In this document: in pieces, positions 6,538-13,869 of the stretch
Position numbering within the stretch: position 1 is the first letter of the stretch
Layout of the letters: the number at the start of each line of letters is the position of its first letter
DNA from: Chitinophagaceae bacterium
Lineage (GTDB): Bacteria > Bacteroidota > Bacteroidia > Chitinophagales > Chitinophagaceae
DNA: 54,372 nt
Assembly: GCA_947446645.1 (NCBI GenBank)
Contig: CANFHA010000025.1
Coordinates: 1-54,372, forward strand
Reading direction: 5' to 3'
The notes under the pieces: model-generated
What the model saw: only the letters and a program-made list of their open reading frames with translations
What the model was told of the DNA's origin: nothing
Databases searched by the model: none
Made by a program: the position numbers and the translations under genes

Positions 6538-8166
6538 ATGGCTTTCAAAGGCAACAATTTGGTGGACAACATCGTTGACACGCAAAAAAAAGTATTGGAT
6601 TCTGTAGTGGAGAACACTAAGAAATTCACAAACGGCAACAACAACCTCAATGAAACTATTGAGAAAGGTACTGACTGGTATAAGAACTGGTTAGAAAGCC
6701 AAAAGACGTTGTTTACTAAAGCTACCAACGAAGCTCCTAAGGTTGAGGAGACTATTGCTGATAATACTACAAAGGCAAAAGAGTTTTTTGAAAACTGGAT
6801 GAAAACTCAGGCAGACTGGGCTAAGCAGATATGGGACAAAAGCCAGGAAGCTGCAAAAGGCTTTACTAACGGCACTACCACAAATCCATTCAGCAACTGG
6901 CAGAACAGCTTCACCAATGCAGCTAACCCAATGACTGCATGGATGAATAACAACCAGAACCCAATGGCTTCATGGATGAACAACAACCAGAACCCGATGA
7001 CGGAGTGGATGAACCAGATGCAGGCTAACAACTGGATGAACCAGGTGCAGAACATGAATCCGTTTAACGCTGATAACATGAAGAAGGCAACTGATAGCAT
7101 GTCTTCAATGTTTAACCAGTATAACACAATGATGAATAGCAGCATCACTGAACTGATGAAAGGTTTTGAGAGCGGCACAGTTCATGAGGCTTATAAGAAT
7201 ATGGTGAACAGCGGTGAAGGTTTCACAAAGTTTGCTGAAATGTGGGCGCCAATGTTCAAATCTATGCAGGATAAAACCTTCAACATGGATGAGTACAAGA
7301 AATGGATGAACCCTGATACTTACAAGGAGTTTACCGATAAGTTCTTCGGTTTTATGCCGGAAGGCAGCCGCGAGCAGATGACCAAAATGGCTGATGCTAT
7401 GAAGGCAAACATGAGCAAGATGACTCAGACCGGTATGGACAGCTACAGCAAAATGCGTGGTATGATGGGCAACGGTACAGAAGCTTTTGGTAATGTATAT
7501 ACTGCTTACACCAACTTCAATAACATGATGACTGAAGCTGCATCTCCTTTCACTAAGCTGATGACTGCTAATGCACAGACAAAGACTATTGAAGAGTGGA
7601 ATGACATCTCTAAGCGCATAGCTGAATACAACATCAAGAATGCTGAAATGCAGTACATGATGTACAACCAGGGCCTGAAGGTAATGGACAAGCTGGCTGA
7701 GAATACTGCTAAGAAAATGCAGGACGGCACAGAAGTAAAGAGCATGCTGGCACTGTACACAGAATGGATGAACATCAGCGACAAGACTTATGTTTCCCTG
7801 TTCGAAAGCACAGAATACAGCAAGCTGATGGGCGAAGTAAGCTCAATGCAGAACAAGCTGCGTAAAGACATAGAACTGCAGATGGAGAAGCTGATGAAAG
7901 ATATACCAGTGGCTACTCGCAGCGAAATGGACGAAGTATACAAGATCATCTACGATCTGAAAAAGAAAGTTCGCCAGATGGCACAGATGATGACTGCACA
8001 GGCTGACGCTGCTGACGCAGATGCTGCAACGGAAGAAGAAGATATGGACACTGAAGAGTCGGATATCGAAGCAGAATTTGAAACAGAAACAGAAGAAGCA
8101 AGCATTCCTTCACCAGCTAAGAAAGCTACGAAGAAAGCAGCACCTGCAAAACGTGGCAGGAAATAA
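6538..8166 (+). CDS. phaE: PhaE-like class III PHA synthase subunit with phasin-like body and H1-like tail
   Basis: A 542-residue protein, much longer than typical PhaE (about 360). The region around 360-480 matches the PhaE family, including VATRSEMDEVYKIIYDLKKK (starting near residue 458), the counterpart of the PTRSEVDEL block in class III PhaE. The first 340 residues are helical and rich in Met, Asn and Trp, like a phasin or granule-surface protein. An 11-residue repeat NPMxxWMNNNQ occurs three times from residue 130. An acidic stretch (about 490-525) is followed by a Lys/Ala/Pro tail (AKKATKKAAPAKRGRK) like the H1-like tail of PhaF phasins, which bind DNA. It should partner PhaC encoded at 9918-10970. 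The fused architecture is unusual. The DNA-binding role is inference. Confidence 0.82.
   Translation: MAFKGNNLVDNIVDTQKKVLDSVVENTKKFTNGNNNLNETIEKGTDWYKNWLESQKTLFTKATNEAPKVEETIADNTTKAKEFFENWMKTQADWAKQIWDKSQEAAKGFTNGTTTNPFSNWQNSFTNAANPMTAWMNNNQNPMASWMNNNQNPMTEWMNQMQANNWMNQVQNMNPFNADNMKKATDSMSSMFNQYNTMMNSSITELMKGFESGTVHEAYKNMVNSGEGFTKFAEMWAPMFKSMQDKTFNMDEYKKWMNPDTYKEFTDKFFGFMPEGSREQMTKMADAMKANMSKMTQTGMDSYSKMRGMMGNGTEAFGNVYTAYTNFNNMMTEAASPFTKLMTANAQTKTIEEWNDISKRIAEYNIKNAEMQYMMYNQGLKVMDKLAENTAKKMQDGTEVKSMLALYTEWMNISDKTYVSLFESTEYSKLMGEVSSMQNKLRKDIELQMEKLMKDIPVATRSEMDEVYKIIYDLKKKVRQMAQMMTAQADAADADAATEEEDMDTEESDIEAEFETETEEASIPSPAKKATKKAAPAKRGRK
6925..7023 (+). repeat. 33-bp coding tandem repeat, three copies
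   Basis: Three consecutive 33-bp units within the phaE-like gene encode NPMxxWMNNNQ. The first two are nearly identical at DNA level. The third diverges at its end (WMNQMQ). Confidence 0.85.
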
Positions 8167-8193
8167 GGAATAATAAATGGTGAATTAGAAAAG

Positions 8194-8217
8194 GGAGCAC
8201 GGTGTGCTCCTTTTTTT
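8194..8217 (+). terminator. Terminator after phaE
   Basis: GGAGCAC (8194-8200) pairs with GTGCTCC (8204-8210) around GGT, followed by seven T. Confidence 0.88.
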
Positions 8218-8271
8218 ATTGTGTGGTTGTGTTAGCTTTGCGCTCTTTGGGTAGCGTCTTAGTTTTAAATT

Positions 8272-8685
8272 TTAATTGTGGTTATTTTCTTTTCTCTTTA
8301 TATATTCAGCATATAGCATAGGTATAGAGAATATTAGTGTTATTAAAAAAAAGAGTACAAGGAACTGAAGCGTTGTATCTCTTACGGGGTGATCGCCATG
8401 CCCATATTCTTTTACATACCAGTCCCAAGCTGATAATCCCGCAGGAATACTTGCAACGGCCATTATGACCAACATTTTCCATATTGGCTTTCTATTGCTG
8501 CCGATATAGGCAAAAACCAATATGAGTATTGAATACGCAAGAGCAAAAATAGAAGAAGCAATAACGACCCCTCGCATTGTAACGCTTCTAGTGTTATCAG
8601 TATCTACATAGTAATACCTCACAACGGATAAGACCGTTAGCAACGCCACAACTAAAATGAGCCGTATCTTATTGGGTATTTTCAT
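8272..8685 (-). CDS. Small membrane protein, function unknown
   Basis: A 137-residue protein with about four transmembrane segments: residues 7-25, 38-62, 70-86 and 106-124. A polar loop (WYVKEYGHGDHPVRD) lies between the third and fourth, and the tail is basic (EYIKRKENNHN). I do not recognise a family. It is convergent with phaE and has its own minus-strand frame with sensible composition. The 8167-8271 gap holds the phaE terminator. A role in PHA metabolism is not implied by anything but location. Confidence 0.65.
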   Translation of the reverse strand: MKIPNKIRLILVVALLTVLSVVRYYYVDTDNTRSVTMRGVVIASSIFALAYSILILVFAYIGSNRKPIWKMLVIMAVASIPAGLSAWDWYVKEYGHGDHPVRDTTLQFLVLFFLITLIFSIPMLYAEYIKRKENNHN

Positions 8686-8720
8686 TACAGTAAAAATATA
8701 ATATATTTCATAAATGTAAC

Positions 8721-8745
8721 AAAAAAGGGAGCTATTCGCCCCCCT
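8721..8745 (-). terminator. Terminator of the hydrolase/small ORF unit
   Basis: On the minus strand AGGGGGGC pairs with GCTCCCTT (8 bp, two G-U) around GAATA, followed by six T. The TAG stop of the small ORF at 8732 lies in the loop/stem, so transcript end and ORF end coincide. Confidence 0.75.
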
Positions 8746-8848
8746 CTGTTTGTGTTTTGGTTTTGTATCTGCCTCTTTTCTTTGGGGCTTCTACTGGTAC
8801 GATGTTTACAATGTCCTCTATTGTCATTGGCTTTGTTGTGGGTATCAC
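8732..8848 (-). CDS. 38-residue ORF translationally coupled to the hydrolase
   Basis: This GTG-started ORF overlaps the stop of the alpha/beta hydrolase gene in a GTGA arrangement, the classic geometry of coupled translation. It encodes IPTTKPMTIEDIVNIVPVEA and then the basic stretch PKKRGRYKTKTQ, ending TEGGE. The tail recalls the KRGRK end of the PhaE-like protein. The stop codon lies within the terminator, so the ORF fills the entire 3' end of the transcript. An internal ATG at codon 8 is an alternative start. No family recognised. It could be a small granule- or DNA-associated peptide, or chance coding, but the coupling and the terminator position favour a real gene. Confidence 0.5.
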   Translation of the reverse strand: MIPTTKPMTIEDIVNIVPVEAPKKRGRYKTKTQTEGGE

Positions 8849-9705
8849 TTTTCATTTTCAAGAAACAGGATCATGTGCCTGTTTACATCGCCGGCCTTTT
8901 CCCACTGCAGGAAGTGGCCACAGTCTGGTATTATTTCCAGGTGGCAATGTTGCATCTTTTTTGCGGCATGAGCAGCTATTTTTTCGGTAGTGGTGTGGTG
9001 TATAAGCTTGTTAGGTATAAGCGCATCATTTTTACCAAACAGTACCAGGGTGGGCTGCTGTATTAAATGCAGCTTATTATATACCGGCTCTTCCATCATG
9101 CCCTTTATGCAGGCCTCAACCATTTTACGGTAATAGTTAGATTTATAGGTTTTCATTATGCCTACCAGCTCCGCTACTATCCCTTCTGCCTGTTTGTTGT
9201 TGCGGTAAAAACTGCTCTCTACAACTGTTCGCAAACTATGCTCATCCGAAGAAAAATAATCGAGCAGGTGTATAGAGCCATAATACATTGTTTTTTCGAG
9301 CGAGGTAAACTGCTCAAAGCCTGCGGGGGCACAGAGGATCAATGATTCTGCGCAACCAGGGTATTTTATCATAGTGGTCATTGCTATCTGCCCGCCCATG
9401 GAGTGGCCCACCAGGCAGATATCTTTGAGCTTCAGCGCAGTGATAAAATTGTAGATGCAATCTGCAAAGAACTTCATGCCAAATGGATGCGTATTCTGGT
9501 CAGATAGGCCATTGCCAGGAAGGTCTATGGCTATACAGCGGTAGTATTTCCTTAGCTCGTCTATATTCTTCTTCCACACAGGTGCGTAGTTGGCCAGGCC
9601 GTGAATGAACAGTAATGTTTTTTCCCCGCTGCCTTCATCTATGTAGGCGATGTTGCAATTGGCGGGGAGAGATACCTGGTGTGTTTTGTATGGGTAGGTG
9701 ATCAT
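8845..9705 (-). CDS. Alpha/beta-fold hydrolase
   Basis: A 286-residue alpha/beta hydrolase. The oxyanion region FIHGLANYAPVW is at 33-44, the nucleophile elbow GHSMGG has Ser102, Asp227 is in LFGKNDALIPN and His264 is in PDCGHFLQW. No signal peptide is present, so it is cytoplasmic. A TTG 15 bp upstream would add five residues, but the ATG at 9705 is better, since the upstream bases belong to an inverted-repeat element. It lies downstream of phaC on the same strand, separated by a terminator, so it may have its own promoter. An intracellular PHA or oligomer depolymerase or thioesterase role is plausible from context but not shown by the sequence. Confidence 0.88.
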   Translation of the reverse strand: MITYPYKTHQVSLPANCNIAYIDEGSGEKTLLFIHGLANYAPVWKKNIDELRKYYRCIAIDLPGNGLSDQNTHPFGMKFFADCIYNFITALKLKDICLVGHSMGGQIAMTTMIKYPGCAESLILCAPAGFEQFTSLEKTMYYGSIHLLDYFSSDEHSLRTVVESSFYRNNKQAEGIVAELVGIMKTYKSNYYRKMVEACIKGMMEEPVYNKLHLIQQPTLVLFGKNDALIPNKLIHHTTTEKIAAHAAKKMQHCHLEIIPDCGHFLQWEKAGDVNRHMILFLENEK

Positions 9706-9711
9706 AATTTG

Positions 9712-9919
9712 AAACCCCAAACCCCTAAGGGGGCTTCACTTGAGGATGTGATTTGAGCTTTTTGAGCGTTGGTCAGCACGGTGGTAAATGTACCGATTTT
9801 GATAACGCTTTTTTAATAAATAACATAATAAAATAGAAGGTGCGCTACAAAAGCAGCGCACCTTTATTCTGTCGTTGAATATATATTCTTCTACTACTCC
9901 CCTTTAGGGTTGGGGGTTT
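9712..9919. repeat. Inverted-repeat-bounded intergenic element (MITE/REP-like)
   Basis: The left arm AAACCCCAAACCCCTAAGGG (from 9712) and the right arm CTCCCCTTTAGGGTTGGGGG (from 9897) are imperfect inverted copies of about 23 bp. They bound roughly 160 bp and fill the gap exactly between the phaC stop and the hydrolase ATG. A related CCCCTCT-TG-AGAGGGG palindrome occurs near 35013. Inside is only the phaC terminator. Confidence 0.5.
9837..9864 (-). terminator. Terminator after phaC
   Basis: A perfect 10-bp stem AAGGTGCGCT/AGCGCACCTT with an 8-nt loop. Downstream on the minus strand it is T-rich rather than a pure T-run. Confidence 0.65.
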
Positions 9920-10970
9920 AGCACCTTGTAATAACCCAGTCAGCTACTGCTGGAGCAAGTTCTTTCTGAGATTTGCCACCTACGAACACACCTATGTGGC
10001 CGCCGGGGAAAGCATACTCTTTCTTGTCCTTTGAGCCAATAACATTCATAATGTTGAGCGTGCTCTCATTAGGAATGATATTGTCTTCTGTAGCATACAC
10101 ATTCAGGAATGGCATAGTGGCATTTTTAAGATCCACCTTGCGGCCACCCAGTTCAAATTCGCCCTTTATCAGCTTATTGTCGCGGAAAAGGTCCTTGATG
10201 TACTTGCGGTACATTTCGCCTGGTATAGCAGGCAGGTCGCTCTTCCATTTTTCCATACGCAGGAAGTTCTCCATTTTAGGCTTGTCGCTCAGTGAGTCAA
10301 TAAGGCCAAAGTACTTACTTACGTTCATGCTTGGTTTCAGCATACCGAATGCGCTGTCTATCATTTCGCCAGGTATAGTGCCCATAGTGTCTACCATTGC
10401 ATCTACATCTATGTACTTCGTCCACTTGTAAAGCATGCACTTTGTAGTAGAGAAGTCGTAAGGTGCTACGTATGTGGTCAGTGACTGAAGTTTCTCAGGA
10501 TAAAGAGAAGCATAGATCATTGAGAATGTGCCGCCCTGGCATATACCCATCTTGTGTATCTTCTTAGTATTGTGGCGCTTGCGCAGGAAGTCAACGGCAT
10601 CGTTCATATAACCGTCTATATAATCTTCCATGGTCAGGTAGCGGTCAGAGCGATCGTGGTAGCCCCAGTCCATGATGTACACATCAAGACCTTCCTCAAT
10701 GAGCTTAGCCATCAGGCTGCGGTCAGGCTGCAGGTCCAGTACATCGTGCCTGTTCAGCATTGCAAAGGATACCAGCACAGGAGTAGCGCATTTCGGCTTT
10801 GAGTCGCGCGTGTAGTGGTACATCTTGATTTTATCACTAGACCACACCAGTTCTTTAGGGGTAGCGCCGAGTTGTACATCGCCTATTTCACTCATTACTT
10901 CGTATCCGCGGCTTATTTTTTCGCTGGTAGATACAAGCTCTTGTGTAAGTGCTTCCGTGTTGAAATTCAT
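9918..10970 (-). CDS. phaC: Class III polyhydroxyalkanoate synthase, catalytic subunit
   Basis: This 350-residue enzyme polymerises (R)-3-hydroxyacyl-CoA into PHA on granules. The length and the need for a PhaE partner mark it as class III, like the Allochromatium enzyme. The lipase-like box is GICQGG with nucleophile Cys144. Asp296 in YATEDNIIPN and His325 in FPGGHIGVFVGG complete the triad. The conserved YIMDWGYHDRSDRYLT block is at 98-113. It is transcribed divergently from phaB, with a 255-bp gap that shows no gene. On the minus strand a TACCTTCG-type -7 element stands just before its ATG. All catalytic residues are intact. This family assignment is secure. Confidence 0.96.
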   Translation of the reverse strand: MNFNTEALTQELVSTSEKISRGYEVMSEIGDVQLGATPKELVWSSDKIKMYHYTRDSKPKCATPVLVSFAMLNRHDVLDLQPDRSLMAKLIEEGLDVYIMDWGYHDRSDRYLTMEDYIDGYMNDAVDFLRKRHNTKKIHKMGICQGGTFSMIYASLYPEKLQSLTTYVAPYDFSTTKCMLYKWTKYIDVDAMVDTMGTIPGEMIDSAFGMLKPSMNVSKYFGLIDSLSDKPKMENFLRMEKWKSDLPAIPGEMYRKYIKDLFRDNKLIKGEFELGGRKVDLKNATMPFLNVYATEDNIIPNESTLNIMNVIGSKDKKEYAFPGGHIGVFVGGKSQKELAPAVADWVITRC

Positions 10971-11225
10971 ATGTTTTAAAAGTTTGCGCGAAGGTATCTC
11001 TTTAATATGAAATTACGAGCGAAAAGATGTTAATACTTAGCCCATTTTTCGTCCGGCAAACCTGCACCTATGCACGATTTGAGGTTGAATTGCCCAACAG
11101 AAAGTTTGATAGGGCAGTATAGTGAGCTACCATCCGTAAGCCGCTATTTTACTAATGATATTTTTCTCTACTTGTATCTTTTATTGGCCATTTGAATTAT
11201 CTTTCATTTAACTAAACCATTATTT

Positions 11226-11972
11226 ATGAGTACAACAGAAAAAAGAGTCGTTTTAGTGACAGGTGCCACAGGTGGCCTCGGTACTGCAATGTGCAAAAAA
11301 TTATATGACGATGGATATATAGTGGTAGCAAATTATCACAGCGAGGACAAGGCCAAAAAATGGAAAGAAAAATTGCATGAAGAAGGCTATGATATCAACA
11401 TATTTTATGCCGATGTGGCCGATTTCGACTCAGTTGGGAAAATGGTGGATAAGATAGCTGCAGAGATCGGGCATGTAGATGTGCTGGTGAACAATGCAGG
11501 TATTACGCGCGATGGTGGTTTCCGTAAAATGACCTACGAGAACTGGCGTGCAGTTATAGCTACCAACCTGGACAGTGTGTTTAATTGCAGCCGCCACGTC
11601 ATAAACCACATGATAGAAAAAGGTTTTGGGCGCATTATCAATATATCGTCGGTCAACGGGCAGCGTGGTCAGTTTGGCCAGGCAAATTATTCTGCGGCAA
11701 AGGCCGGGATGCACGGCTTCACCAAAACCCTGGCAATGGAAGTTGCCAATAAGGGCGTAACGGTAAATACTATATCTCCGGGTTATATCGGCACAGATAT
11801 GGTAATGGCGGTAAAAGAGGAAATACGCAACCAGATCATAGCGCAGATACCGCTGGGTCGTCTTGGGGGCACTGAAGAAGTAGCTTACCTGGTGTCTTTC
11901 CTTGCGTCGGAACACGCCAACTTTATCACCGGGGCAAATATGAGTATCAACGGTGGCCAGCACGTTTATTAG
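11226..11972 (+). CDS. phaB: Acetoacetyl-CoA reductase (NADPH), SDR family
   Basis: A 248-residue short-chain dehydrogenase that makes (R)-3-hydroxybutyryl-CoA, the PhaC substrate. The cofactor motif TGATGGLG is at 12-19, NNAG at 89-92, and the catalytic residues are Ser142, Tyr155 and Lys159. The PhaB-typical segments NTISPGYIGTDMV and INGGQHVY separate it from FabG. It is divergent from phaC and followed by 3-hydroxybutyryl-CoA dehydrogenase. The 5' gap 11011-11225 contains no gene. Confidence 0.9.
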   Translation: MSTTEKRVVLVTGATGGLGTAMCKKLYDDGYIVVANYHSEDKAKKWKEKLHEEGYDINIFYADVADFDSVGKMVDKIAAEIGHVDVLVNNAGITRDGGFRKMTYENWRAVIATNLDSVFNCSRHVINHMIEKGFGRIINISSVNGQRGQFGQANYSAAKAGMHGFTKTLAMEVANKGVTVNTISPGYIGTDMVMAVKEEIRNQIIAQIPLGRLGGTEEVAYLVSFLASEHANFITGANMSINGGQHVY

Positions 11973-11980
11973 TATAATTG

Positions 11981-12089
11981 CTCAATAACTCAATGGCTTA
12001 ATGATTTTAGGACTTATGCTATTTCGTTGTTTAGCGGGTCTTCCCGGCTTCAATACCGAATTGAGCCATTCAGCCATTGAGTTATTGAG
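11981..12089. repeat. 18-bp perfect inverted repeat between phaB and hbd
   Basis: CTCAATAACTCAATGGCT (11981-11998) is exactly reversed at 12072-12089, with 73 bp between. Further direct copies of TTGAGCCATT occur at 12061 and 12103, and the arms are themselves built of TCAATAACTCAATGG words. It could form a long hairpin after phaB. It looks like a dispersed intergenic repeat rather than a simple terminator. Confidence 0.75.
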
Positions 12090-12196
12090 CCATTTCAAGT
12101 TGTTGAGCCATTTTTAATAAGTGTTTTTTCTTTTTTTGATATTTGTTTCGGCAATTCCTTACTTTGCGGCCTCAAAAAAAGAAACACACGAATTTT

Positions 12197-13111
12197 ATGC
12201 CTTCGAAATTACAAACAGTTACAGTTATTGGGTCGGGTACCATGGGAAATGGTATCAGCCATGTGTTCGCACAATGTGGTTTTAATGTAAACATGATGGA
12301 TATAAAGCAGGACGCGCTTGATAAAGCCGTTGCTGTGATTGGAAAGAACATGGACCGCCAGGTGACGAAGGGCACGCTGACGGAAGATGCGAAGAAGCAG
12401 GCCCTGTCGCGCATAAAGAGCTTTACAGACATGGCAGCTGCCGTAAAGGACGCTGACCTTGTAGTAGAGGCCGCTACAGAAAGCATAGATCTGAAACTGA
12501 ATATTTTCCGCGAGCTGGATAAACATTGTCCTGAAAATTGCATCCTCGCCTCTAATACTTCTTCTATATCGCTTACACGCATAGCGTCTGTTACCAGCCG
12601 CCCGGGTAAGGTAATTGGTATGCACTTTATGAACCCCGTACCGGTAATGAAGCTGGTGGAGATCATAAACGGCTATGCTACTGATAAGGAAGTAACACAA
12701 ACTATTGTCACGCTTTCTGAGCAGCTCGGAAAAGTGCCATGTGTGGTAAATGACTATCCGGGCTTTATCTCTAACCGCATACTCATGCCGCTGATCAATG
12801 AAGCGGTACTGGCACTGCAGGAAGGTGTTGCAGGCATTACCGAAATTGACACCATCATGAAGCTGGGCATGGCGCACCCTATGGGTCCATTGCAGCTCGC
12901 TGACTTCATTGGCCTGGATACTTGCTACTCTATTATGCATGTACTGCATATGGGCTTCGGCAACCAGAAGTACGCACCAGCCACCTTGCTTGCCAACATG
13001 GTGCAGGCAGGCTACCTGGGAGTTAAATCAGGCGAAGGATTTTACAAATACACACCAGGCAGTAAAGAGCTTGTAGTAAGCGAGCGTTTTGCGAGCAAGG
13101 TTTGGAATTAA
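12197..13111 (+). CDS. hbd: 3-hydroxybutyryl-CoA dehydrogenase
   Basis: A 304-residue two-domain dehydrogenase interconverting acetoacetyl-CoA and (S)-3-hydroxybutyryl-CoA. The Rossmann motif GSGTMG is at residues 12-17, and GMHFMNPVPVMKLVEI carries the catalytic His. The C-terminal domain contains NRILMPLINEAVLALQEG and GMAHPMGPLQLADFIGLD. The frame opens further upstream, but the ATG at 12197 begins the conserved fold and follows a TACTTTG-like -7 box. With PhaJ acting through crotonyl-CoA, it offers a second route to the (R)-monomer besides PhaB. The symbol is by function; paaH-type names are used for close relatives. Confidence 0.93.
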   Translation: MPSKLQTVTVIGSGTMGNGISHVFAQCGFNVNMMDIKQDALDKAVAVIGKNMDRQVTKGTLTEDAKKQALSRIKSFTDMAAAVKDADLVVEAATESIDLKLNIFRELDKHCPENCILASNTSSISLTRIASVTSRPGKVIGMHFMNPVPVMKLVEIINGYATDKEVTQTIVTLSEQLGKVPCVVNDYPGFISNRILMPLINEAVLALQEGVAGITEIDTIMKLGMAHPMGPLQLADFIGLDTCYSIMHVLHMGFGNQKYAPATLLANMVQAGYLGVKSGEGFYKYTPGSKELVVSERFASKVWN

Positions 13112-13131
13112 TAGCATTATTTGATTTTTTT

Positions 13132-13170
13132 ATAAGGAACCGCCTCTGATGGGGCGGTTCCTTATTTTTA
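13132..13170 (+). terminator. Terminator after hbd
   Basis: A perfect 13-bp stem ATAAGGAACCGCC / GGCGGTTCCTTAT with an 8-nt loop and a TTTTTA tail. Confidence 0.9.
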
Positions 13171-13185
13171 GGGAATTTATTGTCC

Positions 13186-13193
13186 TAAATTTG
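13186..13193 (+). promoter_or_regulatory. rdgB -7 box, nearly leaderless
   Basis: TAAATTTG is a perfect TAnnTTTG box only 4 nt before the ATG at 13198, so the expected start point leaves a leader of about two bases. Confidence 0.6.
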
Positions 13194-13197
13194 CACC

Positions 13198-13782
13198 ATG
13201 CAACAACTCGTAATAGCGTCAAACAATCAGCATAAAATAGGCGAGATAGCGCAAATTGTTGGAGATATTGCTTTGTTGTCGCTCAATGATATCGGGTTTA
13301 AAGATGACATTGCCGAGCCGTTCCGCACATTTGAAGAGAATGCGTTGGCCAAGGCGTCAGTTATCCATCAGTTTTCAGGAAAAAACGTCTTTGCAGATGA
13401 TAGCGGTATCTGTGTAAATGCACTTGGCGGCGAGCCAGGTGTGGATAGCGCGCATTACAGTGGTGAGCGGGATGATGAAAAGAATCTGCAAAAGGTATTG
13501 ACTAAACTGGAAGGTCACGACAATCGCAGTGCATTTTACAAGGCTGTTATTTGCCTTGTATGGAACGATCAGGTGTACTACTTTGAAGGGGTATGTGAAG
13601 GGAAGATTATCAATGAAAAAAGAGGCGGGGGCGGCTTTGGATATGACCCTATATTTATTCCCGATGGTTATGATCAAACCTTTGCGGAATTATCGCCGGC
13701 CGTAAAAAATGAGATCAGTCACAGGGGTAAGGCAGTGAGAAAGATGTTGGAGTGGCTTGGCCGGCTTCCTGGAGAAGGGTGA
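13198..13782 (+). CDS. rdgB: Non-canonical purine NTP pyrophosphatase (RdgB/HAM1)
   Basis: A 194-residue HAM1 family enzyme that removes dITP/XTP from the nucleotide pool by hydrolysis to the monophosphate and pyrophosphate. It begins QQLVIASNNQHKIGEI and contains the catalytic/metal block FADDSGICVNALGGEPGVDS and the C-terminal signature GGFGYDPIFIPDGY...FAEL...KNEISHRGKA. Its length is normal. It is a monocistronic-looking gene with a -7 box directly before the ATG. The next gene is 87 bp away. Confidence 0.95.
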   Translation: MQQLVIASNNQHKIGEIAQIVGDIALLSLNDIGFKDDIAEPFRTFEENALAKASVIHQFSGKNVFADDSGICVNALGGEPGVDSAHYSGERDDEKNLQKVLTKLEGHDNRSAFYKAVICLVWNDQVYYFEGVCEGKIINEKRGGGGFGYDPIFIPDGYDQTFAELSPAVKNEISHRGKAVRKMLEWLGRLPGEG

Positions 13783-13869
13783 TTTGTGAATGCATTTTAG
13801 TTTAGGAATGCTCCGTAAGGTCAAGGTTTTCAGCAGTTAAACAAATAGTTCTCATTGAGGAGATAGGGT

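Noticed and set aside
8757..9066. Overlapping plus-strand Cys/Phe-rich frames over the hydrolase 3' end.
   Set aside because: Shadows of the minus-strand hydrolase and its coupled small ORF. All catalytic motifs are on the minus strand.
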